26,759 nt of DNA from JBCBTJ01 sp039818665 (lineage in GTDB: Bacteria > Pseudomonadota > Alphaproteobacteria > Caulobacterales > Hyphomonadaceae). How positions within the stretch are numbered: the stretch's first letter is position 1; every line of letters starts with the position of its first letter. Below, piece after piece: positions 1 to 7,046 of the stretch. The stretch covers positions 1 to 26,759 of the forward strand of contig JBCBTJ010000045.1 of NCBI GenBank assembly GCA_039818665.1, read 5' to 3'. The notes under the pieces were generated by a model. The model was given only the letters and a program-made list of their open reading frames with translations, had not been told where the DNA came from and did no database searches. The position numbers and the translations under genes were made by a program.

Positions 1-247
1 ATATCCCGCCAGCGATCCAAGGGTCTTCGGACTTCCTTCGCTTCGCTGCGGCGGCTTAGCAGCGCTGGGCGGGTAGAGTATGGCGACGATGATGGTGCGC
101 GCTTCACGGGCGGCGGCGCGATTGGGCGCCTCCTGCCATATCGCCGTGGTCACACCATCCGCCGCCATACTCTACCCGCCCAGCGCTGCTAAGCCGCCGC
201 AGCGAAGCGAAGGAAGTCCGAAGACCCTTGGATCGCTGGCGGGATAT
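1..247. repeat. Perfect 85-bp inverted repeat (arms 1-85 and 163-247)
   Basis: Bases 1-85 are the exact reverse complement of bases 163-247; the spacer is 86-162 (77 bp). The match stops at base 86/162 on the inner side. On the outer side the left arm runs to the window edge, so it may be longer. The right arm includes the last 18 codons and stop (189-247) of the minus-strand hypothetical gene at 189-674. The left arm carries the same codons and stop in plus orientation (stop at 57-59) without the rest of the gene. A copy of a gene's tail flipped back on itself at a sequence end is either a real foldback duplication or a chimeric contig-end artefact. The sequence alone cannot separate these. 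Confidence 0.95.
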
Positions 248-674
248 GCGCGGGCGCGTCTTCAAACAAGAAGTCGTCGCCGCCGACGAACACATCGCCT
301 TCGCTCCAAACCACATCGCCTTCGGCGCCATCGAACAGAAAGCCGTCGACCGGGCAATGAACTTGCAAAACCGGCATATCCGCGACCGCCTTGACCGGCG
401 CAGCCGCAGCGACGTCGGACAGGGCTTCCCGCAGGCCGCCCAGAAGACCCGAGAGCCGGTTCATTTCGTCGCGCAACATGTCGATCCGGTGCGCGAGGCC
501 TTCCGATCGGCTCTCAAACATCCAAGCGTCGCAATCAGCATCCGCGCCGTCGAAGGGACGTCGAACCGGTTCCGGCGACAACGCCGCGTCTTTCCGTTGG
601 GGACGTTGCGGCAGCGCCGTCACGACGGCGGAAACAGCAACGCGCTTTAGAACGTGCAGGATGCGATCAGTCAT
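189..674 (-). CDS. Small hypothetical protein (161 aa)
   Basis: No family recognised. The ATG at 674 is preceded by a purine-rich GAGGGGA about 9 nt upstream, which supports this start. The N-terminus (residues 1-22) is basic and mildly hydrophobic but not a clear signal peptide. Residues 54-90 look like one long amphipathic helix, rich in Leu, Arg and Glu with a heptad-like pattern. The C-terminal half is acidic and rich in Gly, Asp, Phe and Val. It is divergent from panC with a 79-bp gap, so the promoters of both would lie in 675-753. Its last 18 codons lie inside the right arm of the 85-bp inverted repeat. Competing frames exist on the plus strand, but the ribosome site and composition favour this one. 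Confidence 0.5.
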   Translation of the reverse strand: MTDRILHVLKRVAVSAVVTALPQRPQRKDAALSPEPVRRPFDGADADCDAWMFESRSEGLAHRIDMLRDEMNRLSGLLGGLREALSDVAAAAPVKAVADMPVLQVHCPVDGFLFDGAEGDVVWSEGDVFVGGDDFLFEDAPAHIPPAIQGSSDFLRFAAAA

Positions 675-753
675 ATGGCGACAGTCCCCTCAATCGGTTA
701 ACAAGACGTTTACCATCACACTCCCAGCGCCTCCCGAAAAGCTTGACTCCGCC

Positions 754-1629
754 ATGTTCGAAACGCCGATTCCCGTCGCGCGCTCAAAAGCCGAAATTCG
801 CCAATGCGTTGCCGCCTGGCGGGCCGAATCATTAAAAATTGGATTGGTTCCGACCATGGGCGCGCTGCATGACGGCCACCTCTCACTGGTGCGCCGCGCC
901 GCCGAATCGACAGATCGGATCGTCGCCAGCATTTTCGTGAATCCCACCCAATTCGCACCGGGCGAAGACTTCGACTCTTATCCGCGCAACGAGGCCGACG
1001 ACCTCGCCAAGCTCGCCGAGGCGGGCTGCCATCTCGCTTACGTTCCAAGCGTCGAGGAGATGTACCCGGAAGGCTCGCTGACGGATGTCCGCGTCGCCGA
1101 AATGTCGGACCTGCTTGACGGCGCGCATCGTCCCCACTTCTTCTACGGCGTCTCGACCATCGTCGCCCGTCTCTTCATCCACGTCGCCCCGGACGTTGCG
1201 GTCTTTGGCGAGAAGGACTTTCAGCAGCTCCAAATCCTGAAGCGCATGACGCGCGACCTCGGCTTTTCGATCGAGATTATCGGCGGCCCCACGGTGCGCG
1301 ACGCTGACGGGCTCGCCCAGTCTTCGCGCAACGCCTATCTCACCGAGGCCGAGCGTCCCGTTGCGGGCGCGGTCTACGCCGCTCTGCACCGCGCCCGCCG
1401 CCGCATCGAAATCGGCGTCTCGATCGACGAGGCTTTGACGGAAGCCGAAGCTTTCCTAGTTGCGGCCGGCATGACCAGCGTCGACTATGTCTCGGCGTGC
1501 GATCCGGAGACCCTAACAGATCTCGCGCCGGGGCCTGCTGAGGCCGGCGCCGACGGCCGGCTCCTGGCGGCGGCTTGGCTCGGCGCGACGCGCTTGATCG
1601 ACAATATCGGCTTCAAGCGCCCCGCTTAG
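754..1629 (+). CDS. panC: Pantothenate synthetase
   Basis: Joins pantoate and beta-alanine with ATP to make pantothenate, the last step to vitamin B5 and so to coenzyme A; cytosolic. The 291-aa product has the usual family length. The nucleotidyltransferase HIGH-type motif is PTMGALHDGH at residues 33-42. Other family blocks are visible: FVNPTQFAP, the FGEKDFQQL segment, and QSSRNAYL, the region that holds the KMSKS-equivalent. The start at 754 (MFETPIP) gives the normal N-terminus; the frame stays open upstream to 391, but that extension is low-complexity and not panC-like. panB is not in the window. The gene ends 1 nt before the stop of the convergent DUF1489 gene. Confidence 0.96.
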   Translation: MFETPIPVARSKAEIRQCVAAWRAESLKIGLVPTMGALHDGHLSLVRRAAESTDRIVASIFVNPTQFAPGEDFDSYPRNEADDLAKLAEAGCHLAYVPSVEEMYPEGSLTDVRVAEMSDLLDGAHRPHFFYGVSTIVARLFIHVAPDVAVFGEKDFQQLQILKRMTRDLGFSIEIIGGPTVRDADGLAQSSRNAYLTEAERPVAGAVYAALHRARRRIEIGVSIDEALTEAEAFLVAAGMTSVDYVSACDPETLTDLAPGPAEAGADGRLLAAAWLGATRLIDNIGFKRPA

Positions 1630-1630
1630 C

Positions 1631-2044
1631 TCACCAAACCAACGCGGCCTTGAGCGCGGCGTCCAAATCGGCGGGCACATCGGCCGCCCTCACGCCGGTT
1701 TTCAAATCCGCCGGCGCGTCGCCGGGCTTCAAATAGCGCCAGCCCTGGAAGGGTCGCTTCGGCTGCGCATAGGTCTGCACGAGCTCCGGATCGAAGACCA
1801 GTTCGCACAATTTGCCTTTGTCGTCGGCGACCTCTCTGATGTCCACAATCCGCTGACGCGCGCGGATCGCCCGCCGGATCACCCAATAGATCGATCCGCC
1901 TTGCAGCATCTCCTCGGCGCGCTTCGGGAACATTCGCGTATGGTGCACCGGGGCCGGCAATTTGCGCATGAGACGTTTCTGCCAATCGACGAGATCGTCG
2001 ATCGACTCCGCGCCGACGCACAGCTTCACCATGTGAATCGTCAT
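1631..2044 (-). CDS. DUF1489 family protein
   Basis: A 137-aa protein starting MTIHMVKLCVGA, the typical opening of the alphaproteobacterial DUF1489 family (function unknown). Other familiar pieces are the HTRMFPKRAEE stretch, GSIYWVIRR, and a C-terminal FQGWRYLKP. The frame is open further upstream, but that part overlaps the preceding gene and is an Arg-rich non-family extension, so the ATG at 2044 is preferred. It lies 10 nt after the stop of the secreted protein gene (2055-2780), so the two are probably cotranscribed. It is convergent with panC, with 1 nt between the stops. The family is largely restricted to Alphaproteobacteria, which supports the assignment of the source. Confidence 0.88.
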   Translation of the reverse strand: MTIHMVKLCVGAESIDDLVDWQKRLMRKLPAPVHHTRMFPKRAEEMLQGGSIYWVIRRAIRARQRIVDIREVADDKGKLCELVFDPELVQTYAQPKRPFQGWRYLKPGDAPADLKTGVRAADVPADLDAALKAALVW

Positions 2045-2054
2045 GGGTCGGAAT

Positions 2055-2780
2055 TTAGCGCGGCGACGTCGCTTGGCCAGGCGCGTCCAGCTGAGAGCTG
2101 AGGAATTCGGCCTCGGCCTCATCGCTTGAAAAGAACAGCTCCGCCCGCGTCACCTGGGCGCTGTAGCCGCGTGTGATCGTCTTGAACCCCGCGCGCGCTT
2201 CAACGTCGATGGAGAACGCCGTCACCACGCTGAGCCCATAGGTCGGTTCGGTCTCGAGAAACCAGCTTTGGTCGAATTTCGTCAGGCGCCCGCCCTCGGG
2301 CCCGCGCACGGGCGCTGGCAATGAATAGTCCAAGCGTAAGAACCGATTGGTCGCCGGGTCCAGCCAGGCGGAGGCCGACAGGCGTTCAATCGCCCACTTG
2401 TCGAATTCCGTGTCGTTCGCGGACGGACGATGCCTGAAATCGATTTGCCAGGCGAGGCCTTTGTCGTCCACTTCGACAGCTTGGCCAAAGCTGGGCCGCA
2501 GATCGTCTGGAAACAAGCGGCCGTCCGGCGCCGGCTCCGCGCCCCAGATCGACGCCGCTTGGTCCAAATCCCCGTCCTCTCCGACGGCCTCAACGAGACG
2601 CCAGCGGCCGCCTTCCGGCGCGCGAGGATCGAAATCGAACACGCGGCTCGCTTTGTCGCTGGTCAACTCCACCGTGAACGCGGCGCGCAGGGTGCGTGGC
2701 GGCTCGGTCGCCTCCAGCGCCTCGTCGAGCGCGCCGGAGCTTGTGGAGACCAAGACGAAGAAGCAAAGCGGCGCGACCAT
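2055..2780 (-). CDS. Predicted secreted protein of unknown function
   Basis: A 241-aa protein with a short hydrophobic N-terminus (MVAPLCFFVLVSTSSGA), read as a signal peptide with cleavage near residue 17; there is no lipobox, so a periplasmic location is likely. The mature part is rich in acidic and aromatic residues with alternating strand-like segments (AAFTVELTSD, RVFDFDPRAP, SWFLETEPTYGLSVVTAFSIDVEA). This resembles the beta-rich fold of LolA-type or related periplasmic proteins, but I see no diagnostic motif and do not assign a family. It lies 33 nt after the JmjC-like gene and 10 nt before the DUF1489 gene. A stem-loop (2779-2806) covers its start codon, and there is no strong ribosome site. 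Confidence 0.72.
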   Translation of the reverse strand: MVAPLCFFVLVSTSSGALDEALEATEPPRTLRAAFTVELTSDKASRVFDFDPRAPEGGRWRLVEAVGEDGDLDQAASIWGAEPAPDGRLFPDDLRPSFGQAVEVDDKGLAWQIDFRHRPSANDTEFDKWAIERLSASAWLDPATNRFLRLDYSLPAPVRGPEGGRLTKFDQSWFLETEPTYGLSVVTAFSIDVEARAGFKTITRGYSAQVTRAELFFSSDEAEAEFLSSQLDAPGQATSPR

Positions 2781-2806
2781 TCCGGATCCGTGACTGGACC
2801 CGGAAT
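2779..2806 (-). promoter_or_regulatory. Stem-loop over a start codon
   Basis: Arms 2779-2789 and 2796-2806 pair over 11 positions with one mismatch around a 6-nt loop. In the minus-strand transcript the hairpin lies between the stop of the JmjC-like gene (2814) and the ATG at 2780, and it includes part of that ATG. It could hide the start codon, stabilise the upstream message, or be a copy of an extragenic palindrome. There is no U-run, so it is not a standard terminator. Confidence 0.5.
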
Positions 2807-2813
2807 GCGGCGC

Positions 2814-3740
2814 CTATGCGGCGGCGAGATCCTTCACCGCATTCGCCGAAGCCGGGTCGATTTTGAACGTCGCAGGTATCGTGCGCGGCTCCGATTTACC
2901 AGAGCTGAACAGCGACGCCCCGCGGCCGAGAGCAGCCTTGGCGTGGGTCGCGATCAATCCGTCCTTGGCGCTTATCGGCGTGCGTCCGAATCGCCGCCGG
3001 AGCAGAGCGTTGGCGCGCAGCGCGTCCGCGCGGACAGCGGCCCGCCAGTCATAAAAGGCGCAACGGATTGCGACATTCAGCCCGTCTCCGTTGACGATCC
3101 GGTGCGGCGCGGTTTGCGGCCACGTCGCCACACGGCCTGGCGCAAGCTTGACGATTTCCGCGCGCGCTTCGAAGCCGACATTGTAGTTGAGCCCATCGGC
3201 CTCTTCGCCGAGCGCGATCCGTTCCATTTGCTCGTCGGAGATGAACGGCGCGCCGATCGGATAGATGTGGACCATGCGCTCGCCGCGCACCTGCCAGACC
3301 GTCTCAAGCGGCAAACAAGCATCGTAGACGCTCTCCGCTCCGGGGGACGAAATCACCAAGCTCATCTTGCGCCCAAAGACCCGCAGTCCGGGCGTCTGTT
3401 CGTGTAGATCCGCAAAAATCTCATCGAAGAGGTCGGCGTATTGGTCCAGGTGTTGTTCCGGGGACTCGATTTCGAGCCAGAAACGCCCGGCCTCGACGGC
3501 GTCGATAAGCTCGGCGCCTGACAATCGGCCTATGCGTCCCTTGCGGCGCACGCCCCGGCCGTCTTCGGCCATGTGCATCGCATAGGCTGCGACCTGCTTG
3601 CGGGAAAGCCGATCGAGCATCATGGCGAGGCTCTGATCATTAAACATTTTGCGGTTGTGGAGCTCGTGGCGGCCCGTCAGCGGGCGCGCATCCGACTTAG
3701 AGACCTCGTCCGGGGTCCAACGCAGGCTGATATTCGACAT
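2814..3740 (-). CDS. JmjC/cupin-like protein with altered metal ligands
   Basis: A 308-aa protein. The ATG at 3740 (MSNISLRW) is preferred over an in-frame TTG three codons upstream; an AGAAGG lies about 11 nt before it. The pattern RHELHNRKMFNDQSL (residues 24-38), the strand LVISSPGAESVY (128-139), VWQVRGERMVHIYP (148-161) and WPQTAPHRIVNGDGLNVAI (207-225) match a family of cupin/JmjC-like proteins I know from Rhizobiales and related bacteria. In those the strand after ISSP carries a His-x-Asp metal pair; here the same place reads Asp-Ala-Cys (residues 140-142). The distal His (213, in PHRI) is kept. The enzyme may thus be inactive or a binding protein. It lies 60 nt downstream of mccA, probably in the same transcription unit. 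Substrate unknown. Confidence 0.7.
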   Translation of the reverse strand: MSNISLRWTPDEVSKSDARPLTGRHELHNRKMFNDQSLAMMLDRLSRKQVAAYAMHMAEDGRGVRRKGRIGRLSGAELIDAVEAGRFWLEIESPEQHLDQYADLFDEIFADLHEQTPGLRVFGRKMSLVISSPGAESVYDACLPLETVWQVRGERMVHIYPIGAPFISDEQMERIALGEEADGLNYNVGFEARAEIVKLAPGRVATWPQTAPHRIVNGDGLNVAIRCAFYDWRAAVRADALRANALLRRRFGRTPISAKDGLIATHAKAALGRGASLFSSGKSEPRTIPATFKIDPASANAVKDLAAA

Positions 3741-3760
3741 GTTTTGCAACGCCTTCTGAT

Positions 3761-3777
3761 TTCGCGTGAGACGCGAA
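3761..3777. other. Short hairpin between mccA and the JmjC-like gene
   Basis: A perfect 7-bp inverted repeat (3761-3767 and 3771-3777) with a 3-nt loop lies in the 60-nt gap between the mccA stop and the next start. It has no T-run on either strand, so I do not call it a terminator; it could moderate read-through or protect the mRNA end. Confidence 0.4.
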
Positions 3778-3800
3778 GCAAGAGGCGTGCCGCTCTGCGC

Positions 3801-5696
3801 TCAGGCGTCTTCCGGAACCAGCGCGACGATCTCCGCACCCTCAATCAACTGCGCGCCCGGTTCAGCCGACACCGCCGCGACAACGCCTGCGCGCGGACTG
3901 GCGAGCGTGTGCTCCATCTTCATGGCTTCCATCACGGCGAGCGCTTGGCCCGCCTCGACCGCATCGCCCGCCGCCACCGTGACGGAGATGAGTTTTCCCG
4001 GCATGGGCGCCATCACCGCGTCGCCGCTTTCCACCGACTCGGCGTCTGCGCCGTATTCCGGCAGCCGGATCGAATACGTGTCGCCGCGGACCGTGGCTGC
4101 GTAGCTTGAGCGGCTTGTCTGCGCGACGATTGGCACGAACCCTGCGTCCGCCGCCTCGTCCGGCGCGACGACTTCAACATCATCGCCGACGCGCAGCGCG
4201 ACCGACCGGCGCGGCGACGCGTTCAACCGCCAGCCGTCGCGGCGGCTCCAGGGGTCGCCGTCCAAGCCGTCCGCCATGATCGCATCGGCGACCGCCGCTA
4301 GGGCGGCCGTCTTCTGGACGGGCGGCGGCTCGGTCAGATCCGCGCCGGCCTCAGCGATCCAATTCACATGATGGCCGCCCGCTCGGAACGTCTCGCTCAG
4401 CGTGCAACGCCGCAAAAAGCCGACATTGCCTGGCGGCCCAGCCAGCTGGGTCTCGCCCAGCGACTCGGCCAAGCGCGCGATCGCCGCATCGCGGCTCTCA
4501 TCCCAGACGATCAGCTTCGCGATCATTGAGTCATAGTCCGGCGGCGCCGTATCGCCGGCTTCGAAGCCCGTGTCCAAGCGCCCGCCCGGGCCCAGCGCGC
4601 CGACGTCGAACACATCGATCCGCCCCGCGCCCGGCAGGAAGCCCGCCGCGGGATCCTCCGCGCAAAGCCGCGCCTCCAGCGCGTGTCCGTCCAAGGCGAT
4701 CTCGTCCTGCTTCAGGCCAAGCGGTTCGCCCGCCGCCACGCGCAGCTGCAATTCTACAAGATCAAGCCCCGTCACCATTTCGGTCACGGGATGCTCGACC
4801 TGCAGCCTTGTGTTCATCTCCAAGAACCAAAAGCTCGTCGTCGAAAGCGGCGCCGCTCCGTCGACGATGAACTCCACCGTGCCCGCGCCTTGATAGTCGA
4901 CCGCCTTGGCGAGCTTCACGGCCGCCTCGGTCATCGCTTTGCGGACCTCGACCGTCATGCCGGGCGCAGGCGCTTCCTCGATCACTTTCTGGCGACGGCG
5001 CTGCAACGAACAATCCCGCTCGAACAGGTGCACGACCTCGCCATGGGTGTCGCCGAACACTTGCACTTCGATATGGCGCGGGCGCTCCACAAGCTTCTCA
5101 AGCATCACTCGGCCGTCGCCGAACGCGCTCTTGGCTTCCCGTACGGCGCTGTCGAGCTGAGGCTTCAACTCCGACGCCTTGCGCACTTCGCGGATGCCCC
5201 GCCCGCCCCCGCCAGCGACGGCTTTGATCAAAATCGGATAGCCGATCTCGCCGGCTTCTTTCGCCAGGGTCTTGGCGTCCTGCGCCTCGCCGCGATAGCC
5301 GGGCAGGACCGGCGCGCCCGCCTCTTCCGCAATGCGCTTGGCCTCGTCTTTAAGCCCCATGGCGCGGATCGTTTCCGCCTTCGGGCCCACCCACACGAGC
5401 CCCGCCTCAGCCACAGCCTCGGCGAACTCCGCATTCTCCGAGAGGAACCCATAGCCTGGATGGATCGCATCGGCGCCGGCCTCAGCGGCCGCGGCTAAGA
5501 TGCGCTCCGCGTTAAGGTAACTCTCGGCCGCTGGCGCGGACCCGATCCGTACAGCGACGTCGGCCTCGCGCACATGTTTCGCCTTGGCGTCTGCGTCCGA
5601 GTAAACCGCTACCGTCCGCACGCCGAGCTTTCGGCAGGTCTGCATGATCCGGCAGGCGATCTCGCCGCGATTGGCGATCAGCAGCGTTTCGATCAT
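3801..5696 (-). CDS. mccA: Methylcrotonyl-CoA carboxylase, alpha (biotin) subunit
   Basis: Carries biotin carboxylase and biotin carrier activities of 3-methylcrotonyl-CoA carboxylase (leucine breakdown). Of 631 aa, residues 1-115 are the biotin carboxylase N-domain (IANRGEIACRI), then an ATP-grasp domain with the Gly-rich loop AGGGGRGIR (161-169), catalytic-region EMNTRLQVEHPVTE (293-306) and the C-domain. The biotinyl site is EAMKM with Lys593. The ATG at 5696 has GAGGGCGAG just upstream; an ATG 10 codons further up lacks such a site. The choice of MCC over acetyl- or propionyl-CoA carboxylase rests on nearby mccB, ivd and liuC. A geranyl-CoA carboxylase is the main alternative, less likely in this context. 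The biotin subunit is separated from mccB by about 3.6 kb. Confidence 0.92.
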   Translation of the reverse strand: MIETLLIANRGEIACRIMQTCRKLGVRTVAVYSDADAKAKHVREADVAVRIGSAPAAESYLNAERILAAAAEAGADAIHPGYGFLSENAEFAEAVAEAGLVWVGPKAETIRAMGLKDEAKRIAEEAGAPVLPGYRGEAQDAKTLAKEAGEIGYPILIKAVAGGGGRGIREVRKASELKPQLDSAVREAKSAFGDGRVMLEKLVERPRHIEVQVFGDTHGEVVHLFERDCSLQRRRQKVIEEAPAPGMTVEVRKAMTEAAVKLAKAVDYQGAGTVEFIVDGAAPLSTTSFWFLEMNTRLQVEHPVTEMVTGLDLVELQLRVAAGEPLGLKQDEIALDGHALEARLCAEDPAAGFLPGAGRIDVFDVGALGPGGRLDTGFEAGDTAPPDYDSMIAKLIVWDESRDAAIARLAESLGETQLAGPPGNVGFLRRCTLSETFRAGGHHVNWIAEAGADLTEPPPVQKTAALAAVADAIMADGLDGDPWSRRDGWRLNASPRRSVALRVGDDVEVVAPDEAADAGFVPIVAQTSRSSYAATVRGDTYSIRLPEYGADAESVESGDAVMAPMPGKLISVTVAAGDAVEAGQALAVMEAMKMEHTLASPRAGVVAAVSAEPGAQLIEGAEIVALVPEDA

Positions 5697-5735
5697 CTCG
5701 CCCTCATCCCTTTGCGCGCCTACCAAGAGCGGAAA

Positions 5736-5775
5736 CCGCGGCCGCAGACAAGCCGAAGCCCTTTCGCGGCCGCGG
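5736..5775. repeat. 10-bp inverted repeat in a divergent promoter region
   Basis: Arms 5736-5745 and 5766-5775 are exact reverse complements with a 20-nt spacer, and each arm contains the 8-bp palindrome GCGGCCGC. They sit between the divergent starts of mccA (5696) and the small membrane gene (5841), where promoters for both must lie. The pair may be a regulator binding site or a hairpin; the very high GC makes chance pairing more likely than usual. Confidence 0.45.
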
Positions 5776-5840
5776 AGTTCATTTGACGAACGCGCCAGGA
5801 TCGGATGTCGTCCCGTCAGCCATCGAGGGGGAGAAACATC

Positions 5841-6209
5841 ATGGCCGCCGCGTCTTCAGGGATTCAGCTCGCCAGTTTCGGCAACATGGTCGCCGTCGCC
5901 GCCGGCGTCGCCGGCGCGATCTATGGCTACACCCAGGCCGACATCTACGCGCAGCTCTCGCCGGAGCTCGCCGGCGTCAGCCCGCTTCAAGGCGCGGGCA
6001 TCTTCGCTATCGCCGGGTTCATCCTCGGACGGCTCGCCGGCTTCGTCCTCAAGACCGTGCTTCAGATCGTGATCTTCTTCGGGATCATCATTCTGTTGAT
6101 TTGCATCTTTCGCGAACCGATCCGCGACCGTGTCGGCTTCGACCCCGCCGCCTTCCTGGAGCGATATTTCGGCATGGCGATCGAACGAGTCCGAGGGTCG
6201 GACACCTAA
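5841..6209 (+). CDS. Small membrane protein, two predicted helices
   Basis: A 122-aa product with no family recognised. The start at 5841 (MAAASSGIQL) has GAGGGGGAG about 8 nt upstream; the frame is open 12 codons further up but without such a site. A moderately hydrophobic Ala/Gly-rich stretch lies near residues 12-32. The clearer membrane span is at about 66-100 (very rich in Ile, Leu, Phe and Val), preceded by an Ala/Gly-rich stretch at 52-66. The C-terminal 25 residues are polar and contain FLERYFGMAIERV, likely an amphipathic helix at the membrane. It is divergent from mccA and convergent with liuC, with a 4-nt gap to the liuC stop. It interrupts the leucine catabolic gene order and is probably unrelated to it. 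Confidence 0.78.
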   Translation: MAAASSGIQLASFGNMVAVAAGVAGAIYGYTQADIYAQLSPELAGVSPLQGAGIFAIAGFILGRLAGFVLKTVLQIVIFFGIIILLICIFREPIRDRVGFDPAAFLERYFGMAIERVRGSDT

Positions 6210-6213
6210 GGCT

Positions 6214-7011
6214 CTAATCAGCCCAGTTCGGTTTCCGCTTCTCCAGGAACGCCGCGACGCCTTCCTTGCCCTCATCCGAGGCGCGCGCCGCGGCGATGCG
6301 TTTGGCGGTCTCGTGCGACAGGCTGCCGTCGATGATCGCGCCTGTGACATCGCGGACCAGGCTTTTGACCGCGGTCACGGCGCCCGGCGCCGTGGCGAAA
6401 GCAAGCTTGGCGAGATGTTCTTCCATGTCGGCGAGTTCGTCTTCGGTCTCGACCGTGTACTGCACCAAGCCGATCTTCTCGGCGAAGTCTCCGTCGAAGC
6501 TCTCCGCCGATACGAACAGCGCTTTCGCCCAACGCGGCCCGATCGCTTGAATGACGTACGGGCTGATGGTCGCCGGCGTGAGCCCTAGGCGAACCTCTGA
6601 GAACCGGAACGTCGTCGACTTCACCGCCACCGCGACGTCGCACGCCGCGACAAGACCGGCGCCGCCCCCCATCGCTGCGCCATGGACAAGCGCCACAGTC
6701 ATTTGCGGCAGCTCAGCCAAGCGCCGCAACATCTCCGCCAAGGCGAACGCGTCCTCTTCATTCTCAGCCTTCGTAAAGGTCGCCGCGGCCTTCATCCAGT
6801 CCAGGTCTGCGCCCGCCGAAAAGCTCGGCCCCACGCCTTTCAAGACCACCATGCGAAGCTGCGTCTCGCTGCGCAGCGTTTCGAAAGCGTCGGACAATTC
6901 TTCGATCAGCTGCGCGTTAAACGCATTGTGCTTGTCCGGCCGCTTTAGAAGGATCGCCGCCACGCCGCCGGGCGACGCGTCAAGCTCTATGGTCTCGTAG
7001 GGCGTGCTCAT
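6214..7011 (-). CDS. liuC: Enoyl-CoA hydratase family, likely methylglutaconyl-CoA hydratase
   Basis: Crotonase-fold protein of 265 aa. In leucine breakdown this enzyme hydrates 3-methylglutaconyl-CoA, the product of MccAB, to HMG-CoA. The CoA-binding and oxyanion-hole segments are SAGADL (65-70) and GAAMGGGAGL (111-120). A conserved Glu is in FSEVRLGL (Glu139). The position of the other crotonase catalytic Glu (in the GGG-x-E pattern) is Gly119 here, a state I associate with bacterial LiuC-type sequences. Assignment to methylglutaconyl-CoA rather than generic enoyl-CoA rests on the neighbourhood (mccA, mccB, ivd). The ATG at 7011 has GGAG about 9 nt upstream. It starts 35 nt after the acyltransferase stop, so it may share a transcript with it. 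Confidence 0.85.
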   Translation of the reverse strand: MSTPYETIELDASPGGVAAILLKRPDKHNAFNAQLIEELSDAFETLRSETQLRMVVLKGVGPSFSAGADLDWMKAAATFTKAENEEDAFALAEMLRRLAELPQMTVALVHGAAMGGGAGLVAACDVAVAVKSTTFRFSEVRLGLTPATISPYVIQAIGPRWAKALFVSAESFDGDFAEKIGLVQYTVETEDELADMEEHLAKLAFATAPGAVTAVKSLVRDVTGAIIDGSLSHETAKRIAAARASDEGKEGVAAFLEKRKPNWAD

Positions 7012-7046
7012 AGTGTGTTCTCCGCGCGAAGCTTCGTTCTAATGCG

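Noticed and set aside
1..168. Open frame on the minus strand from ATG 168 running off the left edge
   Set aside because: It reads through the left arm of the inverted repeat, so most of it is the antisense of the flipped gene tail. Only about 27 codons lie outside the arm, and the arm may be an artefact.
391..753. N-terminal extension of panC on the plus strand
   Set aside because: The frame is open, but the translation is low-complexity, Arg/Ser-rich and not panC-like; the normal start is at 754.
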